DNA of 64,000 bases from Ectopseudomonas toyotomiensis (GTDB lineage: Bacteria > Pseudomonadota > Gammaproteobacteria > Pseudomonadales > Pseudomonadaceae): NCBI RefSeq assembly GCF_900115695.1, contig NZ_FOXK01000002.1, positions 124,001 through 188,000 on the forward strand, written 5' to 3'. Positions 24,120 through 41,770 of the stretch are shown here, in pieces; the stretch's first letter is position 1; each line of letters starts with the position of its first letter. A program made the position numbers and the translations under genes. Below the pieces are notes generated by a model. The model saw only the letters and a list, made by a program, of their open reading frames with translations. It had not been told where the DNA came from and ran no database searches.

Positions 24120-25126
24120 CAGTTGGCCTCCTCGGCGTTGAGTTGACGTTGGGCGTTCTGCCCGCTCATGGCCATCGACAGCACGGCCATGCGGATGGCG
24201 ATGCCGTAGGTGACCTGGTTGAGGATCACCGATTGCGGGCCGTCGGCCACCGCCGACTCGATCTCCACGCCGCGGTTGATCGGGCCCGGGTGCATCACCA
24301 GGGCATCGGGCTTGGCCAGCTTCAGGCGCTGCTCGGTGAGGCCGAACAGGCGGTAGAACTCGCCTTCGCTGGGCAGCAGACCGCCCTGCATGCGCTCGCG
24401 CTGCAGGCGCAGCATGATCACCACGTCGACGTCCTTGAGGCCTTCGTTGGCGTCGCTGAACACGCGTACGCCGTAGCTTTGTTCCAGGCCGATGGGCAGC
24501 AGGGTCTTCGGCGCGATCACGCGGATATCCGGGCAACCCAGGGTCTTCAGGGCCAGCATGTTCGAGCGCGCCACCCGCGAGTGCAGGATGTCGCCGACGA
24601 TGGCCACCGACAGATTCTCGAAGTCGCCCTTGTGGCGGCGGATGGTGAGCATGTCGAGCATGCCCTGGGTCGGGTGCGCGTGGCGGCCGTCGCCACCGTT
24701 GATGATCGCCAGATTCGGGCACACGTGCTCGGCGATGAAGTGCGCGGCGCCGGAGTCGGCATGGCGCACGACGAAGATGTCGGCGGCCATGGCCTCGAGG
24801 TTGCGCAGGGTGTCGAACAGCGTCTCGCCCTTGCTGGTGGAGCTGGTCGACACGTTGAGGCTGATGACGTCGGCCGACAGGCGCTGGGCGGCCAGCTCGA
24901 AGGTGGTACGGGTGCGCGTGGAGTTCTCGAAGAACACGTTGCACACGGTCTTGCCGCGCAGCAGCGGGACTTTCTTCACTGCGCGTGCGCCGACTTCGAG
25001 AAAGGAGTCGGCGGTGTCGAGGATTTCGGTCAACAGCTCGCGGGGCAGGCCGTCGAGTGAGAGGAAGTGGCGCAGTTGACCTTGGTCGTTCAGCTGCAGC
25101 GGGCGCTTGGCGGCGAGTGGCGTCAT
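24119..25126 (-). CDS. pyrB: Aspartate carbamoyltransferase catalytic chain
   Basis: A 335-residue aspartate transcarbamoylase. The carbamoyl-phosphate site is [19 protein letters not shown], and [11 protein letters not shown] and [12 protein letters not shown] are the other active-site loops. It catalyses the first committed step of pyrimidine synthesis, carbamoyl phosphate plus aspartate to carbamoyl aspartate. The operon order pyrR-pyrB-pyrC' with an 11-bp gap and a 1-bp overlap is the Pseudomonas arrangement in which PyrB and PyrC' form a dodecamer. Confidence 0.96.
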   Translation of the reverse strand: MTPLAAKRPLQLNDQGQLRHFLSLDGLPRELLTEILDTADSFLEVGARAVKKVPLLRGKTVCNVFFENSTRTRTTFELAAQRLSADVISLNVSTSSTSKGETLFDTLRNLEAMAADIFVVRHADSGAAHFIAEHVCPNLAIINGGDGRHAHPTQGMLDMLTIRRHKGDFENLSVAIVGDILHSRVARSNMLALKTLGCPDIRVIAPKTLLPIGLEQSYGVRVFSDANEGLKDVDVVIMLRLQRERMQGGLLPSEGEFYRLFGLTEQRLKLAKPDALVMHPGPINRGVEIESAVADGPQSVILNQVTYGIAIRMAVLSMAMSGQNAQRQLNAEEAN

Positions 25127-25137
25127 CGCGGGGAGTC

Positions 25138-25641
25138 TCAGTTGGCGAGCGTCTGGAGTTCGAGGGTCAGCGGCGTGGGGCCGGACAATTTTACCCGCTC
25201 GTTGGCGGCCAGCGACAGGGTAGCGCCGACCACATCCGGGCGGATCGGCAACTCGCGGGCGCCCAGGTCGAGCAGGCTGACCATGGTCACGCTGGCCGGG
25301 CGGCCGTAGTCGAACAGTTCGTTCAATGCGGCGCGGATGGTGCGCCCGCTCATCAGCACGTCGTCGATCAGCACCAGATGCTGGCCTTCGATCTCGAACG
25401 GCAGTTCGGACGGCTGCACCTGCGGGTGCAGGCCGTTCTGGGTGAAGTCGTCGCGGTAGAAGGACACGTCGAGGATGCCCAGTGCGTCATCGCGCCCCAG
25501 GGCGGCAAGCAGGGCCTGGGCAACCCAGACGCCGCCGGTACGGATGCCGATGAAGCGCGGCTCGCTGATCTGGCGATGGTTCAGATGCTGGGTCAGGGCG
25601 CTGGCCATGGCCGGCAGCAGGTCGTTGGGGTTCGGTAGCAT
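25138..25641 (-). CDS. pyrR: Bifunctional regulator/uracil phosphoribosyltransferase PyrR
   Basis: A 167-residue PRTase-fold protein with the PRPP loop [20 protein letters not shown]. PyrR proteins regulate pyr genes and often have weak uracil phosphoribosyltransferase activity; in Pseudomonas the regulatory mode differs from the Bacillus attenuation model and I see no anti-terminator structure between pyrR and pyrB (11 bp). It follows ruvX by 30 bp. Confidence 0.93.
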   Translation of the reverse strand: MLPNPNDLLPAMASALTQHLNHRQISEPRFIGIRTGGVWVAQALLAALGRDDALGILDVSFYRDDFTQNGLHPQVQPSELPFEIEGQHLVLIDDVLMSGRTIRAALNELFDYGRPASVTMVSLLDLGARELPIRPDVVGATLSLAANERVKLSGPTPLTLELQTLAN

Positions 25642-25671
25642 GGCGAAACTCCTTGATGCGGGCCGACTCGC

Positions 25672-26106
25672 TCAGCCCGTGCAGTTTTCCTCTAGCCAGC
25701 CCTGAAGGAGCAGAGCTGCAGCAATGGCGTCGACCGGGCGCTCGCGATAGCCGCCACTCTGGCCTTCGCGCAGGCGTTGGCCTTTGGCCTCGAAGGTGGT
25801 CAGGCGTTCGTCGTGGGTGTAGGCCGGCAGGTTGAAGCGGCCGTTGAGGCGGCGGGCGAATTTCTCGGCGCGGGCGCTCATCTCGCTGGGCGTGCCGTCC
25901 ATGTTCAGCGGCAGGCCAACTACCACGGCATCCGGCTGCCACTCCTTGATCAGCGCTTCGACGCGGTTCCAGTCCGGTACGCCGTTCTGTGCCTTGAGCA
26001 CGCACAGCTCACGGGCCTGGCCGGTGATCACCTGGCCGACGGCGACGCCGATCTGCTTGGTGCCATAGTCGAAACCCAGCAGCAGGCGCAATGGCTTGTC
26101 GCTCAT
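25672..26106 (-). CDS. ruvX: RuvX/YqgF family RNase H-fold nuclease
   Basis: A 144-residue YqgF protein with the RNase H-fold acidic residue in LLGFDYGTKQIGVAVGQ, the conserved VGLPLNMDGTPSEMS and the C-terminal Asp in RPVDAIAAALLL. The E. coli homologue takes part in 16S rRNA 5'-end maturation. Its ATG overlaps the stop of algH by one base (TGATG), as in most gammaproteobacteria. Confidence 0.94.
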   Translation of the reverse strand: MSDKPLRLLLGFDYGTKQIGVAVGQVITGQARELCVLKAQNGVPDWNRVEALIKEWQPDAVVVGLPLNMDGTPSEMSARAEKFARRLNGRFNLPAYTHDERLTTFEAKGQRLREGQSGGYRERPVDAIAAALLLQGWLEENCTG

Positions 26107-26675
26107 CAGGCGTGCCCGACCTGCGAGGTCAGCAGGCTGAGATTGACGCCCAGGCGTGCGGCGGCGGCGTTAAGACGCTGGTCGAACGGCAGGTCGAAAA
26201 GAATGTTGCTGTCGGCGGGGCAGGTCAGCCAGGCATTGTCGGCCAGTTCGGCTTCCAGTTGCCCGGCATCCCAGCCGGCGTAGCCAAGGGTGATCAGGTA
26301 GCGATCCGGGCCGCTTCCGTCGGCGATGGCGAACAATACGTCTTGCGAGGTGGAGAGGCCCAGCTCGCCCAGCTCCAGGGTCGCCTGGAACTGCGGACCA
26401 GCGGGGTGCAGGACGAAACCGCGGTCGGTCTGTACCGGGCCTCCGGCGAAGATCGGCAGGCTGTGGCACAGCGCCGCCGGCTCTTCGTCAGGGCGCAGTT
26501 GTTCGAGCACGTCAGCCAGATTCAGGCCATTGGGCTTGTTGATGACCAGGCCCATCGCACCTTGCTCGTTGTGTTCGACCAGGTAGGTGACGGTCTGCGC
26601 GAAGTGCGGATCGGCCATGTGCGGCATGGCAATCAGGAAGTGGTGCTTGAGCGAAGTGGGGGCTGATTTCTTCAT
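26106..26675 (-). CDS. algH: YqgE/AlgH family protein
   Basis: A 189-residue YqgE/AlgH protein. Typical motifs are HHFLIAMPHMADPHFAQTVT, MGLVINKP, and YAGWDAGQLEAELADNAWL. In P. aeruginosa AlgH affects alginate and virulence factor production by an unclear mechanism. The gene starts the algH-ruvX-pyrR-pyrB-pyrC' run and is preceded by a 121-bp gap that contains a degenerate palindromic arm. Confidence 0.93.
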   Translation of the reverse strand: MKKSAPTSLKHHFLIAMPHMADPHFAQTVTYLVEHNEQGAMGLVINKPNGLNLADVLEQLRPDEEPAALCHSLPIFAGGPVQTDRGFVLHPAGPQFQATLELGELGLSTSQDVLFAIADGSGPDRYLITLGYAGWDAGQLEAELADNAWLTCPADSNILFDLPFDQRLNAAAARLGVNLSLLTSQVGHA

Positions 26676-26796
26676 GACGCCTAGTTTGGAACGACAGGCG
26701 GCAAGCTACAAGCGTGAGCAGCGCTTTGCCGGATCTCATCCAGGCTGCTGGCGCCACTTCGCAGGGGGCGCAGTGCGCACCGATGATCAGGGTTGG

Positions 26797-27693
26797 CTAA
26801 TTACTCGACAGCCGATCACCGCGCTCGAAGCGCCAGGTGCGGATGATTTCCAGGCGGTCGATATCGGCCAGGTCGCCGGTGAAGGGTGCATAGGGCGCGG
26901 CCAGGCGCACGATGCGTTGTGCGGCCTGGTCGAGCACGGCCTGGCCGGAAGACTCCAGCACCTGTACCTCGTACAGCGAGCCATCACGGTTGATCGATAC
27001 CAACAGGCGCAGGCTACCGTATATACGTTGGCGACGAGCGTCGTCGGGGTAGTTGAGGTTGCCGATGCGTTCGACTTTCTTGCGCCATTCGTCTTTGTAC
27101 CAGGCGCCTTTGTCGCGCATGGTTGAGGCGGCGTTGAGGCGGTGGATCTTCGGGCGTTTGGCGTACTGCTGAACTTCCTGGGCCAGCTCGGCTTCCAGGC
27201 TGGCGATTTCTGCCGAGAGCTGGGCCGAGTCGAATACCGGCGCCGGGCGCGTTTCTGGTACCGGCTTGGCTTCTTCGCGTTTGACCGGGGTTTTCTGCTG
27301 CTGCGGTGCGCGTGTTGCGACGGCAGCCTTGGGCGCTTCCTGTCTGGTGGCAGGCTGCTGCGGGGTGGCGGGTGGTGTGACCTTGCGCACCTCGCTGTCC
27401 TGAAAGGGCGCCTGTTCGGTGGTCTTGGGTGCTGCAGTGTGTTCCAGCGTGCCGCTGCCCTGCTGGTTGTCCTGTGCCAGGAAGTCCGCTTCCTTGGGCT
27501 TCTCTTCGCTCTTGAAGGTGGACAGGGTGATTTCCAGCGTCTTGCTGATTTCCGGCGGCGACTCCAGGGTGAAGCCGACGCCGAGGATCAGTGCCGCGTG
27601 CAGTGCTGCCGCGAGAAACAGGGTAAATCCCAGGCGGTCCGCCGGTCGGGCGTTGGCGGAGGAGATGGTCGGTGGGGAGGCTGCTGCGTTCAT
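26797..27693 (-). CDS. tonB3: TonB-family energy transducer TonB3
   Basis: A 298-residue TonB protein with one membrane anchor (LGFTLFLAAALHAALILGVG, residues ~21-41). A long periplasmic linker rich in Pro, Gln, Lys and Glu follows, then a short coiled segment (LSAEIASLEAELAQEVQQ), and a C-terminal TonB domain from about residue 200 with YPDDARRQRIYGSLRLLVSI. Its place between gshB and algH is that of P. aeruginosa tonB3 (PA0406), required there for twitching motility and pilus assembly, which fits the neighbouring pil cluster. No exbB/exbD nearby. Confidence 0.9.
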   Translation of the reverse strand: MNAAASPPTISSANARPADRLGFTLFLAAALHAALILGVGFTLESPPEISKTLEITLSTFKSEEKPKEADFLAQDNQQGSGTLEHTAAPKTTEQAPFQDSEVRKVTPPATPQQPATRQEAPKAAVATRAPQQQKTPVKREEAKPVPETRPAPVFDSAQLSAEIASLEAELAQEVQQYAKRPKIHRLNAASTMRDKGAWYKDEWRKKVERIGNLNYPDDARRQRIYGSLRLLVSINRDGSLYEVQVLESSGQAVLDQAAQRIVRLAAPYAPFTGDLADIDRLEIIRTWRFERGDRLSSN

Positions 27694-27781
27694 CGCGTAT
27701 CGGGTCTGCTTTCGAATGTCGCGCAGTCTGCCGGGTAGCAGTAGGCGCCTGCAAGTTGCGGGCGCCAGGCTGCCACCTGCG

Positions 27782-28738
27782 TCAAGCTTTTAACCCACGT
27801 TTGCGCGCAATGCAGTCCATCAGTTGTTCGCCGATACGGGTGTCGAATGCGGCATCTATTTCGCGGATACAGGTCGGGCTGGTGACGTTGATTTCTGTCA
27901 GGTGCTCACCGATCACGTCGAGCCCGACGAAGATCAGGCCCTTTTCGCGCAGGGTAGGCCCGACTGCTGCGGCAATTTCGCGATCGCGCTCGGTCAGCGG
28001 GCGCGCCTCGCCGCGGCCGCCGGCGGCCAGGTTGCCGCGGGTCTCTCCAGCAGCCGGAATGCGTGCCAGGCAATAGGGTACCGGCTCCCCGTCTATCATC
28101 AGGATGCGTTTGTCGCCGTCCTTGATAGCTGGCAGGTAGGCCTGCGCCATGATCTGCTGGTGGCCGTGCAGGGTCAGGGTTTCCAGAATCACCGAGAGAT
28201 TCGGGTCGCCTTCGCGGTGGCGAAATATCTGCGATCCGCCCATACCATCAAGGGGTTTGAGAATGATGTCACGGTGCTCATCGGCAAACTGGCGCACAAT
28301 GTCGGGACGCCGGCTTACCAGAGTCGCTGGTGTGTATTGGGGAAACTGGGTGGCGAAGAACTTTTCATTGCAGTCGCGCAGACTCTGCGGCCGATTGACC
28401 ACCAGTACGCCGTCGTTCTCGGCCTGCTCAAGCAGGTAGGTGGAGTAGACGAATTCGTTATCGAAGGGCGGGTCCTTGCGCATCAGGATCACGTCCAGTT
28501 CGGCGAGCGGCGTGTCCTGTTCCGTACCAAGGGTGAACCAGCGCTGCGGATCATTGAACACTTCCAGAGAACGCAGGCGGGCACGGGCCTGGCCACGAAC
28601 CTGATAGAGATCCTGCTGCTCCATGTAGAACAGCGACCAGCCGCGTGCTTGAGCGGCCAGCAACATGGCCAGCGAGCTGTCCTTCTTGAAGGAAATGCTG
28701 GCGATAGGATCCATGACGATCCCGAGGCGAAGGCTCAT
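27782..28738 (-). CDS. gshB: Glutathione synthetase
   Basis: A 318-residue ATP-grasp enzyme starting MSLRLGIVMDPIASISFKKD. Conserved family segments include LMRKDPPFDNEFVYSTYLLE, KPLDGMGGSQIFR (ATP grasp loop), and GLDVIGEHLTEINVTSPTC. It ligates gamma-glutamylcysteine and glycine. ATG 28738 is the homologous start; an upstream in-frame ATG at 28792 has no support. It is divergent from pilG over 241 bp. Confidence 0.95.
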   Translation of the reverse strand: MSLRLGIVMDPIASISFKKDSSLAMLLAAQARGWSLFYMEQQDLYQVRGQARARLRSLEVFNDPQRWFTLGTEQDTPLAELDVILMRKDPPFDNEFVYSTYLLEQAENDGVLVVNRPQSLRDCNEKFFATQFPQYTPATLVSRRPDIVRQFADEHRDIILKPLDGMGGSQIFRHREGDPNLSVILETLTLHGHQQIMAQAYLPAIKDGDKRILMIDGEPVPYCLARIPAAGETRGNLAAGGRGEARPLTERDREIAAAVGPTLREKGLIFVGLDVIGEHLTEINVTSPTCIREIDAAFDTRIGEQLMDCIARKRGLKA

Positions 28739-28979
28739 GGGGGATAAACTCCGTGGGATAAGGGCGAAGGCCGGGCTGGCCGCGCCGAACAATGGCTGTC
28801 AGGGTGGCGCCGGCCAGGCCGCGCGGTCAAGGGTGGAGCTGCCCTGGCAGGCTTATAGATTGCATCTGGAGAGTGTGCTAAAAAGGCCCGACGATTGGGT
28901 CAAGCCCCATCGAAGACTGGGCCTCAGGCATACTGATAACGCGAATATAACGACTCACCGAGGCGATGGTAGGGCGAAC
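28739..28979. promoter_or_regulatory. Divergent gshB/pilG control region
   Basis: This 241-bp gap holds both promoters. The half near gshB is GC-rich with several short inverted repeats; the 60 bp before pilG are AT-richer (GATAACGCGAATATAACGAC). I cannot assign boxes with confidence. Confidence 0.35.
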
Positions 28980-29387
28980 ATGGAACAGCATACCGAGGGT
29001 TTGAAAGTGATGGTGATCGACGATTCGAAAACGATTCGTCGCACCGCTGAAACTCTGCTGAAAAAAGTGGGTTGTGATGTCATCACCGCGGTCGATGGCT
29101 TCGATGCCCTGGCCAAGATTGCCGACACGCATCCCAGTATCATCTTTGTTGACATCATGATGCCGCGTCTCGATGGGTATCAGACCTGTGCCCTGATCAA
29201 GAACAACAGTGCTTTCAAGTCCACGCCAGTGATCATGCTGTCCTCCAAGGACGGTCTGTTCGACAAGGCCAAGGGGCGTATCGTCGGCTCCGATCAGTAC
29301 CTGACCAAGCCTTTCAGCAAGGAAGAGCTGCTCGGTGCCATCAAGGCTCACGTGCCCGACTTCACCCCGGTGGAACAAGCTTCCTGA
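28980..29387 (+). CDS. pilG: Twitching motility response regulator PilG
   Basis: A 135-residue stand-alone CheY-like receiver. The acidic pocket is D14-D15 (VMVIDDSK), the phosphoacceptor is D58 (FVDIMMP), with Lys in YLTKPFS. In P. aeruginosa PilG drives pilus extension through PilB and adenylate cyclase CyaB activation. It opens the pilGHIJK-chpABC cluster. The ATG lies in GGGCGAACATGG with a weak ribosome site; longer in-frame starts run into the gshB promoter region. Confidence 0.95.
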   Translation: MEQHTEGLKVMVIDDSKTIRRTAETLLKKVGCDVITAVDGFDALAKIADTHPSIIFVDIMMPRLDGYQTCALIKNNSAFKSTPVIMLSSKDGLFDKAKGRIVGSDQYLTKPFSKEELLGAIKAHVPDFTPVEQAS

Positions 29388-29433
29388 CGTTCCGGCCTGA
29401 CCGCCGTACGCCACTTCTGTATTGGGAAACACC

Positions 29434-29799
29434 ATGGCTCGAATTCTGATTGTTGATGACTCCCCGACCGAGATGTACAAGCTGACCGCCATGCTGGAAA
29501 AACATGGGCATCAGGTACTCAAGGCGGAAAACGGCGCTGACGGCGTGGCTCTTGCTCGCCAGGAAAAGCCCGACGCGGTGCTGATGGACATCGTCATGCC
29601 CGGCCTCAACGGCTTTCAGGCGACCCGTCAGCTGACCAAGGACGCCGAGACCAGCCACATCCCGGTGATCATCGTCACCACCAAGGATCAGGAAACCGAC
29701 AAGGTCTGGGGCAAGCGCCAAGGCGCCAAGGACTACCTGACCAAGCCGATCGACGAAGATACCTTGCTGAAGACCCTCAATGCGGTACTGGCCGGCTGA
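29434..29799 (+). CDS. pilH: Twitching motility response regulator PilH
   Basis: A 121-residue CheY-like receiver with D8-D9, phosphoacceptor D52 (LMDIVMPGLNGFQ) and YLTKPID. PilH acts in P. aeruginosa mainly as a phosphate sink and promotes retraction signalling, opposing PilG. It is 46 bp after pilG; start MARILIVDDSP. Confidence 0.95.
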   Translation: MARILIVDDSPTEMYKLTAMLEKHGHQVLKAENGADGVALARQEKPDAVLMDIVMPGLNGFQATRQLTKDAETSHIPVIIVTTKDQETDKVWGKRQGAKDYLTKPIDEDTLLKTLNAVLAG

Positions 29800-29844
29800 T
29801 GCCGTGCTGTCCGTGTACTAAATAAAAAGAAGGCCAAGGCTGGC

Positions 29845-30381
29845 ATGTCCGCGCAGACTCCTTTCCAGATTCTCCTTGAGATTGACCAGCGTTGCCGGGT
29901 CCTGGCGGCTGGCCTGCCGTCGCAACAGGCGGCGGTGCAGAGCTGGAGCGGTATCGGCTTTCGCATGGGCGAGCGATTCTTCGTCGCGCCGATGGGGGAA
30001 GTGGGAGAGGTGCTGCACGAGCCGCGCTACACCCTGCTGCCGGGTGTGAAGGGCTGGGTCAAAGGGGTGGCCAACGTGCGTGGCCGCCTGCTGCCGATCA
30101 TGGACCTGTGCGGGTTCTTCGGTAACGAACTGTCGCCGCTGCGCAAGCTGCGGCGAGTGCTGGTGGTGGACCACCAGGAGATCTTCGCTGGCCTTACCGT
30201 CGACGAGGTTTTCGGCATGCAACATTTTCCGGTGGATGCATTTTCAGAACAACTGCCGCCTCTCGAGGCGAGCATTGCGCCGTTTATCCACGGAGTCTTT
30301 CAACGAGAACAACCCTGGTTGGTGTTCAGCCCTCATGCGCTGGCCACCAATCCGGGCTTTCTCGATGTGTCCTATCAGTAG
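29845..30381 (+). CDS. pilI: CheW-like adaptor PilI
   Basis: A 178-residue CheW-fold adaptor with the family signature LPGVKGWVKGVANVRGRLLP near residues 66-85. It links the chemoreceptor PilJ to the kinase ChpA in the inner-membrane array. Gene order and length match P. aeruginosa PilI. Confidence 0.94.
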   Translation: MSAQTPFQILLEIDQRCRVLAAGLPSQQAAVQSWSGIGFRMGERFFVAPMGEVGEVLHEPRYTLLPGVKGWVKGVANVRGRLLPIMDLCGFFGNELSPLRKLRRVLVVDHQEIFAGLTVDEVFGMQHFPVDAFSEQLPPLEASIAPFIHGVFQREQPWLVFSPHALATNPGFLDVSYQ

Positions 30382-30462
30382 ATTTTCGGTTGGGCCGGCT
30401 TTGCCGGCTCTTTGGCGTTACATGGGAACCGTAGTGCGGTCGGTCCAGGCGGGGGCCAGAAA

Positions 30463-32499
30463 ATGAAAAAATTCAATGCAGGTAATTTGTTGGTCGGAGC
30501 ACGCAGCAGCACGCTGATCGCGGCGCTGTTCGTCGTGCTTATCGTCTCCATCGTGCTGTTGTTCGCGAACTTCGCCTACATCAACACCCAGTCCAACTAC
30601 GATACCGAGTACATCAGCCACTCCGGTGAGCTGCGCGTACTGTCCCAGCGTATCGCCAACAACGCCACTGAGGCTGCGGCGGGCAAGGCAGAGGCATTCG
30701 GCCTGCTGCGTGCCGCGCGTAACGACTTCCAGCGGCGCTGGAGCTACCTGACCGATGGTGATGCCAATACCGGCTTGCCCCCGGCACCTGCTTCGGTGCA
30801 AGCGCAGATGGCTGCGGTGCAGCAGGACTGGGACAGCCTGCGGCAGAACACAGACGCCATTATTGCCAGTGAGCAGACCGTACTGTCGCTGCACCAGGTA
30901 GCCGCCACCCTGGCGGAAACCATTCCGCAATTGCAGGTCGAGTACGAAGAAGTGGTCGACATCCTGCTGGAAAGCGGTGCACCGGCTGCCCAGGTCTCTG
31001 TGGCCCAGCGTCAGTCGCTGCTGGCCGAACGTATTCTCGGCTCGGTGAACAAGGTACTGGCCGGTGACGAAGACTCGGTACAGGCCGCCGACATGTTTGG
31101 TCGTGATGCCAGCCTGTTCGGTCGCGTACTGGCCGCCATGCTCGAAGGCAACGCGGCGATGGAAATCAGCCAGGTGACCGACGAGGAGGCTCTCGAGCGT
31201 CTGGCCGAGATTTCCGAGCTGTTCGAATTCGTATCCGGTTCGGTGGACGAGATTCTCGAGACCTCGCCGGAACTGTTCCAGGTGCGTGAATCGGCCAGCT
31301 CCATCTTCACCGTTTCGCAGACCCTGCTGGACAAGGCGTCCGAACTGGCTGTCGGTTTCGAAGACCTGGCCTCGGGCCGTGCCATCAATACCCTGTTCGG
31401 CTACGTGCTGGGTGCCCTGGCGCTGGGTTCGATCATCCTCATCGGTCTGGTGATGGTGCGTGAGACCAACCGTCGTCTGGCCGAGACTGCCGAGAAGAAC
31501 GAACGTAACCAGGCGGCGATTCTGCGTCTGCTCGACGAAATCGCCGACCTCGCCGACGGTGACCTGACCGTGGCCGCGACGGTAACCGAAGACTTCACCG
31601 GTGCCATCGCCGACTCCATCAACTACTCCATCGACCAGCTGCGTGACCTGGTAGCCACCATCAACCTGACCGCCGTTCAGGTAGCCGGTGCTGCGCAGGA
31701 AACCCAGGCCACGGCGATGCACCTGGCCGAAGCTTCCGAGCACCAGGCGCAGGAAATTGCCGGTGCCTCCGCAGCGATCAACGAGATGGCCGTGTCGATT
31801 GACCAGGTATCGGCGAACGCCTCGGAATCCTCCGCGGTAGCGGAACGTTCCGTAGCCATCGCCAACAAGGGCAACGAAGTCGTACACAACACCATCACCG
31901 GCATGGATAACATCCGTGAGCAGATCCAGGACACCTCGAAGCGGATCAAACGCCTCGGTGAATCGTCCCAGGAGATCGGTGACATCGTTAGCCTGATTAA
32001 CGACATTGCCGACCAGACCAACATCCTCGCACTGAACGCCGCGATCCAGGCGTCCATGGCCGGTGATGCGGGCCGCGGCTTCGCCGTGGTAGCGGACGAG
32101 GTACAACGCCTCGCAGAACGTTCCTCGGCGGCGACCAAGCAGATCGAGGCGCTGGTAAAAACCATTCAGACCGACACCAACGAAGCCGTTATCTCCATGG
32201 AGCAGACGACTTCCGAAGTGGTTCGCGGTGCTCGCCTGGCGCAGGACGCCGGTGTGGCACTGGAAGAGATCGAGAAGGTATCGAAAACCCTCGCGGCTCT
32301 CATCCAGAACATTTCTAACGCCGCCCGTCAGCAGGCCTCTTCGGCCGGCCACATTTCCAACACCATGAACGTGATCCAGGAGATCACCTCGCAGACGTCC
32401 TCGGGTACCACCGCCACCGCCAAGAGCATTGGTAACCTGGCCAAGATGGCCAGTGAGATGCGCAAGTCGGTGTCCGGCTTCACCCTGCCAGACGCCTGA
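30463..32499 (+). CDS. pilJ: Methyl-accepting protein PilJ
   Basis: A 678-residue chemoreceptor. A membrane segment lies at ~16-40 ([20 protein letters not shown]); the periplasmic part has two PilJ-type helical sensor modules, the first with [20 protein letters not shown]; a second membrane segment ([15 protein letters not shown]) is near residue 335. HAMP and a long coiled signalling domain follow. The hairpin tip is [20 protein letters not shown], where the usual Glu-Ala-Ala-Arg is Gln-Ala-Ser-Met, a PilJ-type change. It senses surface contact, possibly through PilA. ATG 30463 is used; a shorter upstream extension has no ribosome site. Confidence 0.95.
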   Translation: MKKFNAGNLLVGARSSTLIAALFVVLIVSIVLLFANFAYINTQSNYDTEYISHSGELRVLSQRIANNATEAAAGKAEAFGLLRAARNDFQRRWSYLTDGDANTGLPPAPASVQAQMAAVQQDWDSLRQNTDAIIASEQTVLSLHQVAATLAETIPQLQVEYEEVVDILLESGAPAAQVSVAQRQSLLAERILGSVNKVLAGDEDSVQAADMFGRDASLFGRVLAAMLEGNAAMEISQVTDEEALERLAEISELFEFVSGSVDEILETSPELFQVRESASSIFTVSQTLLDKASELAVGFEDLASGRAINTLFGYVLGALALGSIILIGLVMVRETNRRLAETAEKNERNQAAILRLLDEIADLADGDLTVAATVTEDFTGAIADSINYSIDQLRDLVATINLTAVQVAGAAQETQATAMHLAEASEHQAQEIAGASAAINEMAVSIDQVSANASESSAVAERSVAIANKGNEVVHNTITGMDNIREQIQDTSKRIKRLGESSQEIGDIVSLINDIADQTNILALNAAIQASMAGDAGRGFAVVADEVQRLAERSSAATKQIEALVKTIQTDTNEAVISMEQTTSEVVRGARLAQDAGVALEEIEKVSKTLAALIQNISNAARQQASSAGHISNTMNVIQEITSQTSSGTTATAKSIGNLAKMASEMRKSVSGFTLPDA

Positions 32500-32541
32500 T
32501 AAAGGAGTGCGGAGGCTGGCGGCAGCCTTCGCTACACAGCC

Positions 32542-33420
32542 ATGACTCAGGGCGAAGGTATGCAGTCAGCGGGCGTTTGGGCATTGCGCCCGGTGGCCGA
32601 TATGTCGCAAGCCGATTTTCACGACTGGCAGACGCTGCTCGAGGCGCGTACCGGTGTGGTGATCAGCGAGCAGCGGCGCGCCTTTCTGCAGACCAATCTG
32701 AGTGCGCGCATGCGCGAACTGGGCGTTACGGATTACGCCAGCTACTACCGTCAGGTCACCGACGGGCCGCGTGGCGCGGTGGAGTGGTCGACCCTGCTGG
32801 ATCGTCTGACCGTGCAGGAAACCCGCTTCTTCCGTCACCCTCCGTCCTTCGAGGTGCTCTCGCAATACCTGCAGGAGCGGCTGGAAGCGGGCCTGGGCAA
32901 GCCCTGGGAGTTTTGGAGCGTGGGTTGCTCCAGTGGCGAAGAGCCTTACTCGCTGGCGATTCAGGCCGCGGAGGTTCTGCAAGGCAGCGAGTTGCCCGAA
33001 CACTTCGCGGTGACCGGTACGGATATCAGTCAGGGCGCACTGAGCAAGGCACGCGAGGCGTGCTACTCGGCGCGACGCCTGGAGCAGGTGAGTGACGAGC
33101 TGCGCGAGCGCTACTTTCTCGCCCAGGCCGATGGACGCTTCAAGGTGGTACCGAGCCTGGCCGCGCGTGTGTGCTGCGCCAAGCTCAATGTGTTGGAACT
33201 GGCCAAGGCGCCGATGTCCGGCATGGATGTGATTTTCTGTCAGAACTTGCTGATCTATTTCCGCCGCTGGCGTCGCCGCGACATCCTCAATCGCCTGGCC
33301 GAAAGCCTGGCGCCGGGTGGCCTGCTGGTCGTGGGCGTGGGCGAAGTAGCCGGTTGGCAGCACCCGCAACTGGTGCCGGTGGCCGACGAGCGAGTTCTGG
33401 CGTTTACCCGCAAGGGATAA
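32542..33420 (+). CDS. pilK: CheR-type methyltransferase PilK
   Basis: A 292-residue CheR methyltransferase: an N-terminal all-helical domain, RLTVQETRFFRHPPSFEVL at the junction, the SAM-binding site FWSVGCSSGEEPYSLAI, and the C-terminal motif MDVIFCQNLLIYF. It should methylate glutamates of PilJ. Start choice is uncertain: ATG 32560 has AGGG at better distance, giving 286 residues, but the length from 32542 fits the family. Confidence 0.92.
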   Translation: MTQGEGMQSAGVWALRPVADMSQADFHDWQTLLEARTGVVISEQRRAFLQTNLSARMRELGVTDYASYYRQVTDGPRGAVEWSTLLDRLTVQETRFFRHPPSFEVLSQYLQERLEAGLGKPWEFWSVGCSSGEEPYSLAIQAAEVLQGSELPEHFAVTGTDISQGALSKAREACYSARRLEQVSDELRERYFLAQADGRFKVVPSLAARVCCAKLNVLELAKAPMSGMDVIFCQNLLIYFRRWRRRDILNRLAESLAPGGLLVVGVGEVAGWQHPQLVPVADERVLAFTRKG

Positions 33421-33445
33421 GGCCAAGTTTATGAGTGGAGTGGCT

Positions 33446-40740
<7,295 letters not shown>

Positions 40741-40744
<4 letters not shown>

Positions 40745-41760
40745 CAGACAAAACCTCCGCGCGTATCGCAGTAATCGCCGACACCTCGCTGCAGCGCCAC
40801 GTGCTGCAGCAGGCATTGGCCGGTGGCGGTTATCAGGTGGTGCTCAACAGCGACCCGACGCGGCTCGACGAGGAGCAACTGGTAGCCTGCGAGACCGACC
40901 TGTGGTTGGTGGACCTGGCCCAGTCGGAAGATTCGCCGCTGGTCGACAGCCTGCTAGAGCGCGTCAGTGCCCCGGTGCTGTTCGGCGAGGGCCATGCCCC
41001 CGAGCGCCATTCGGAGAACTACCCGCGTTGGGAGCGCAGCCTGTTCGGCAAGCTCAAGCGCCTGGTCGGCGATCCGACCCAGGCCGTCGGGCCGAGCCTG
41101 CAGGCACTGCTCGACGAAGCGCAGCGCCCGGCGCGTCTGGAACTGCCGCAAGCACTGGCCGACACGCCGCTGAAAGCTGGCGAACCGGCCCGTCAGGTAT
41201 GGCTGCTGGCCGCCTCGCTGGGCGGTCCGGCGGCGGTCAAGGCATTTCTCGATGCCCTGCCGGGTGGCCTGCCCATCGGTTTCATCTACGCACAACACAT
41301 TGATGCCAGCTTCGAGGCCGTGCTGCCACAGGCGGTCGGTCGGCACAGTCAGTGGCACGTCAACTCGGCACGTCATGGCGATCCGGTGCGTTGTGGTGAG
41401 GTGGTGGTGGTGCCGATCAGCAACGAGCTGGGCTTTGCCGAAGACGGCGCGATGCAGATCGCCGAACGCGGCTGGCCGGAGCCCTACAGTCCTTCCATCG
41501 ATCAGATGATGCTCAACCTGGCGCAGCAGTTCGGTGCCCAGTGCGGCGTGATCGCGTTCAGCGGCATGGGCAGCGATGGCAGCGCCGCCGCCGCCTACGT
41601 CAAACGCCAGGGTGGCGTGATCTGGACCCAGCGCGCCGACAGCTGCGCCAGTCCGAGCATGCCCGACAGCCTGCGCGAAGGCGGTTACAGCAGCTTCAGT
41701 GCCGACCCGCGTGAGCTGGCCGTGGCGCTGGTCAATCACCTCGCCGAACATTGCAGTTGA
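40741..41760 (+). CDS. chpB: CheB-type methylesterase ChpB
   Basis: A 339-residue protein. The C-terminal CheB catalytic domain holds Ser in LLAASLGGPAAVKAFL, His in YAQHIDASFEAVLP and Asp in AFSGMGSDGSAAAAYV. The N-terminal ~110 residues resemble a receiver but lack the acidic pair (AVIADTSLQ in place of VDDS), though an Asp is present in LWLVDLAQ. It should demethylate PilJ. ATG 40741 overlaps the chpA stop (ATGA). Confidence 0.94.
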
Positions 41761-41770
41761 GGACGTTTCA

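Noticed and set aside
22848..24944. 698-residue fusion of pyrB-frame and PyrC' ORF
   Set aside because: The N-terminal part is an out-of-frame reading of pyrB; the PyrC' ATG at 24119 is the homologous start.
30393..30415. Terminator between pilI and pilJ
   Set aside because: GCCGGC-TTT-GCCGGC gives a short hairpin but no real U tract follows, and the genes form a known operon.
30418..32352. 644-residue open frame opposite pilJ
   Set aside because: It is the complement of pilJ in a genome with high-GC third positions; composition is His/Gln/Arg/Gly-rich without domains, and pilJ is certain.
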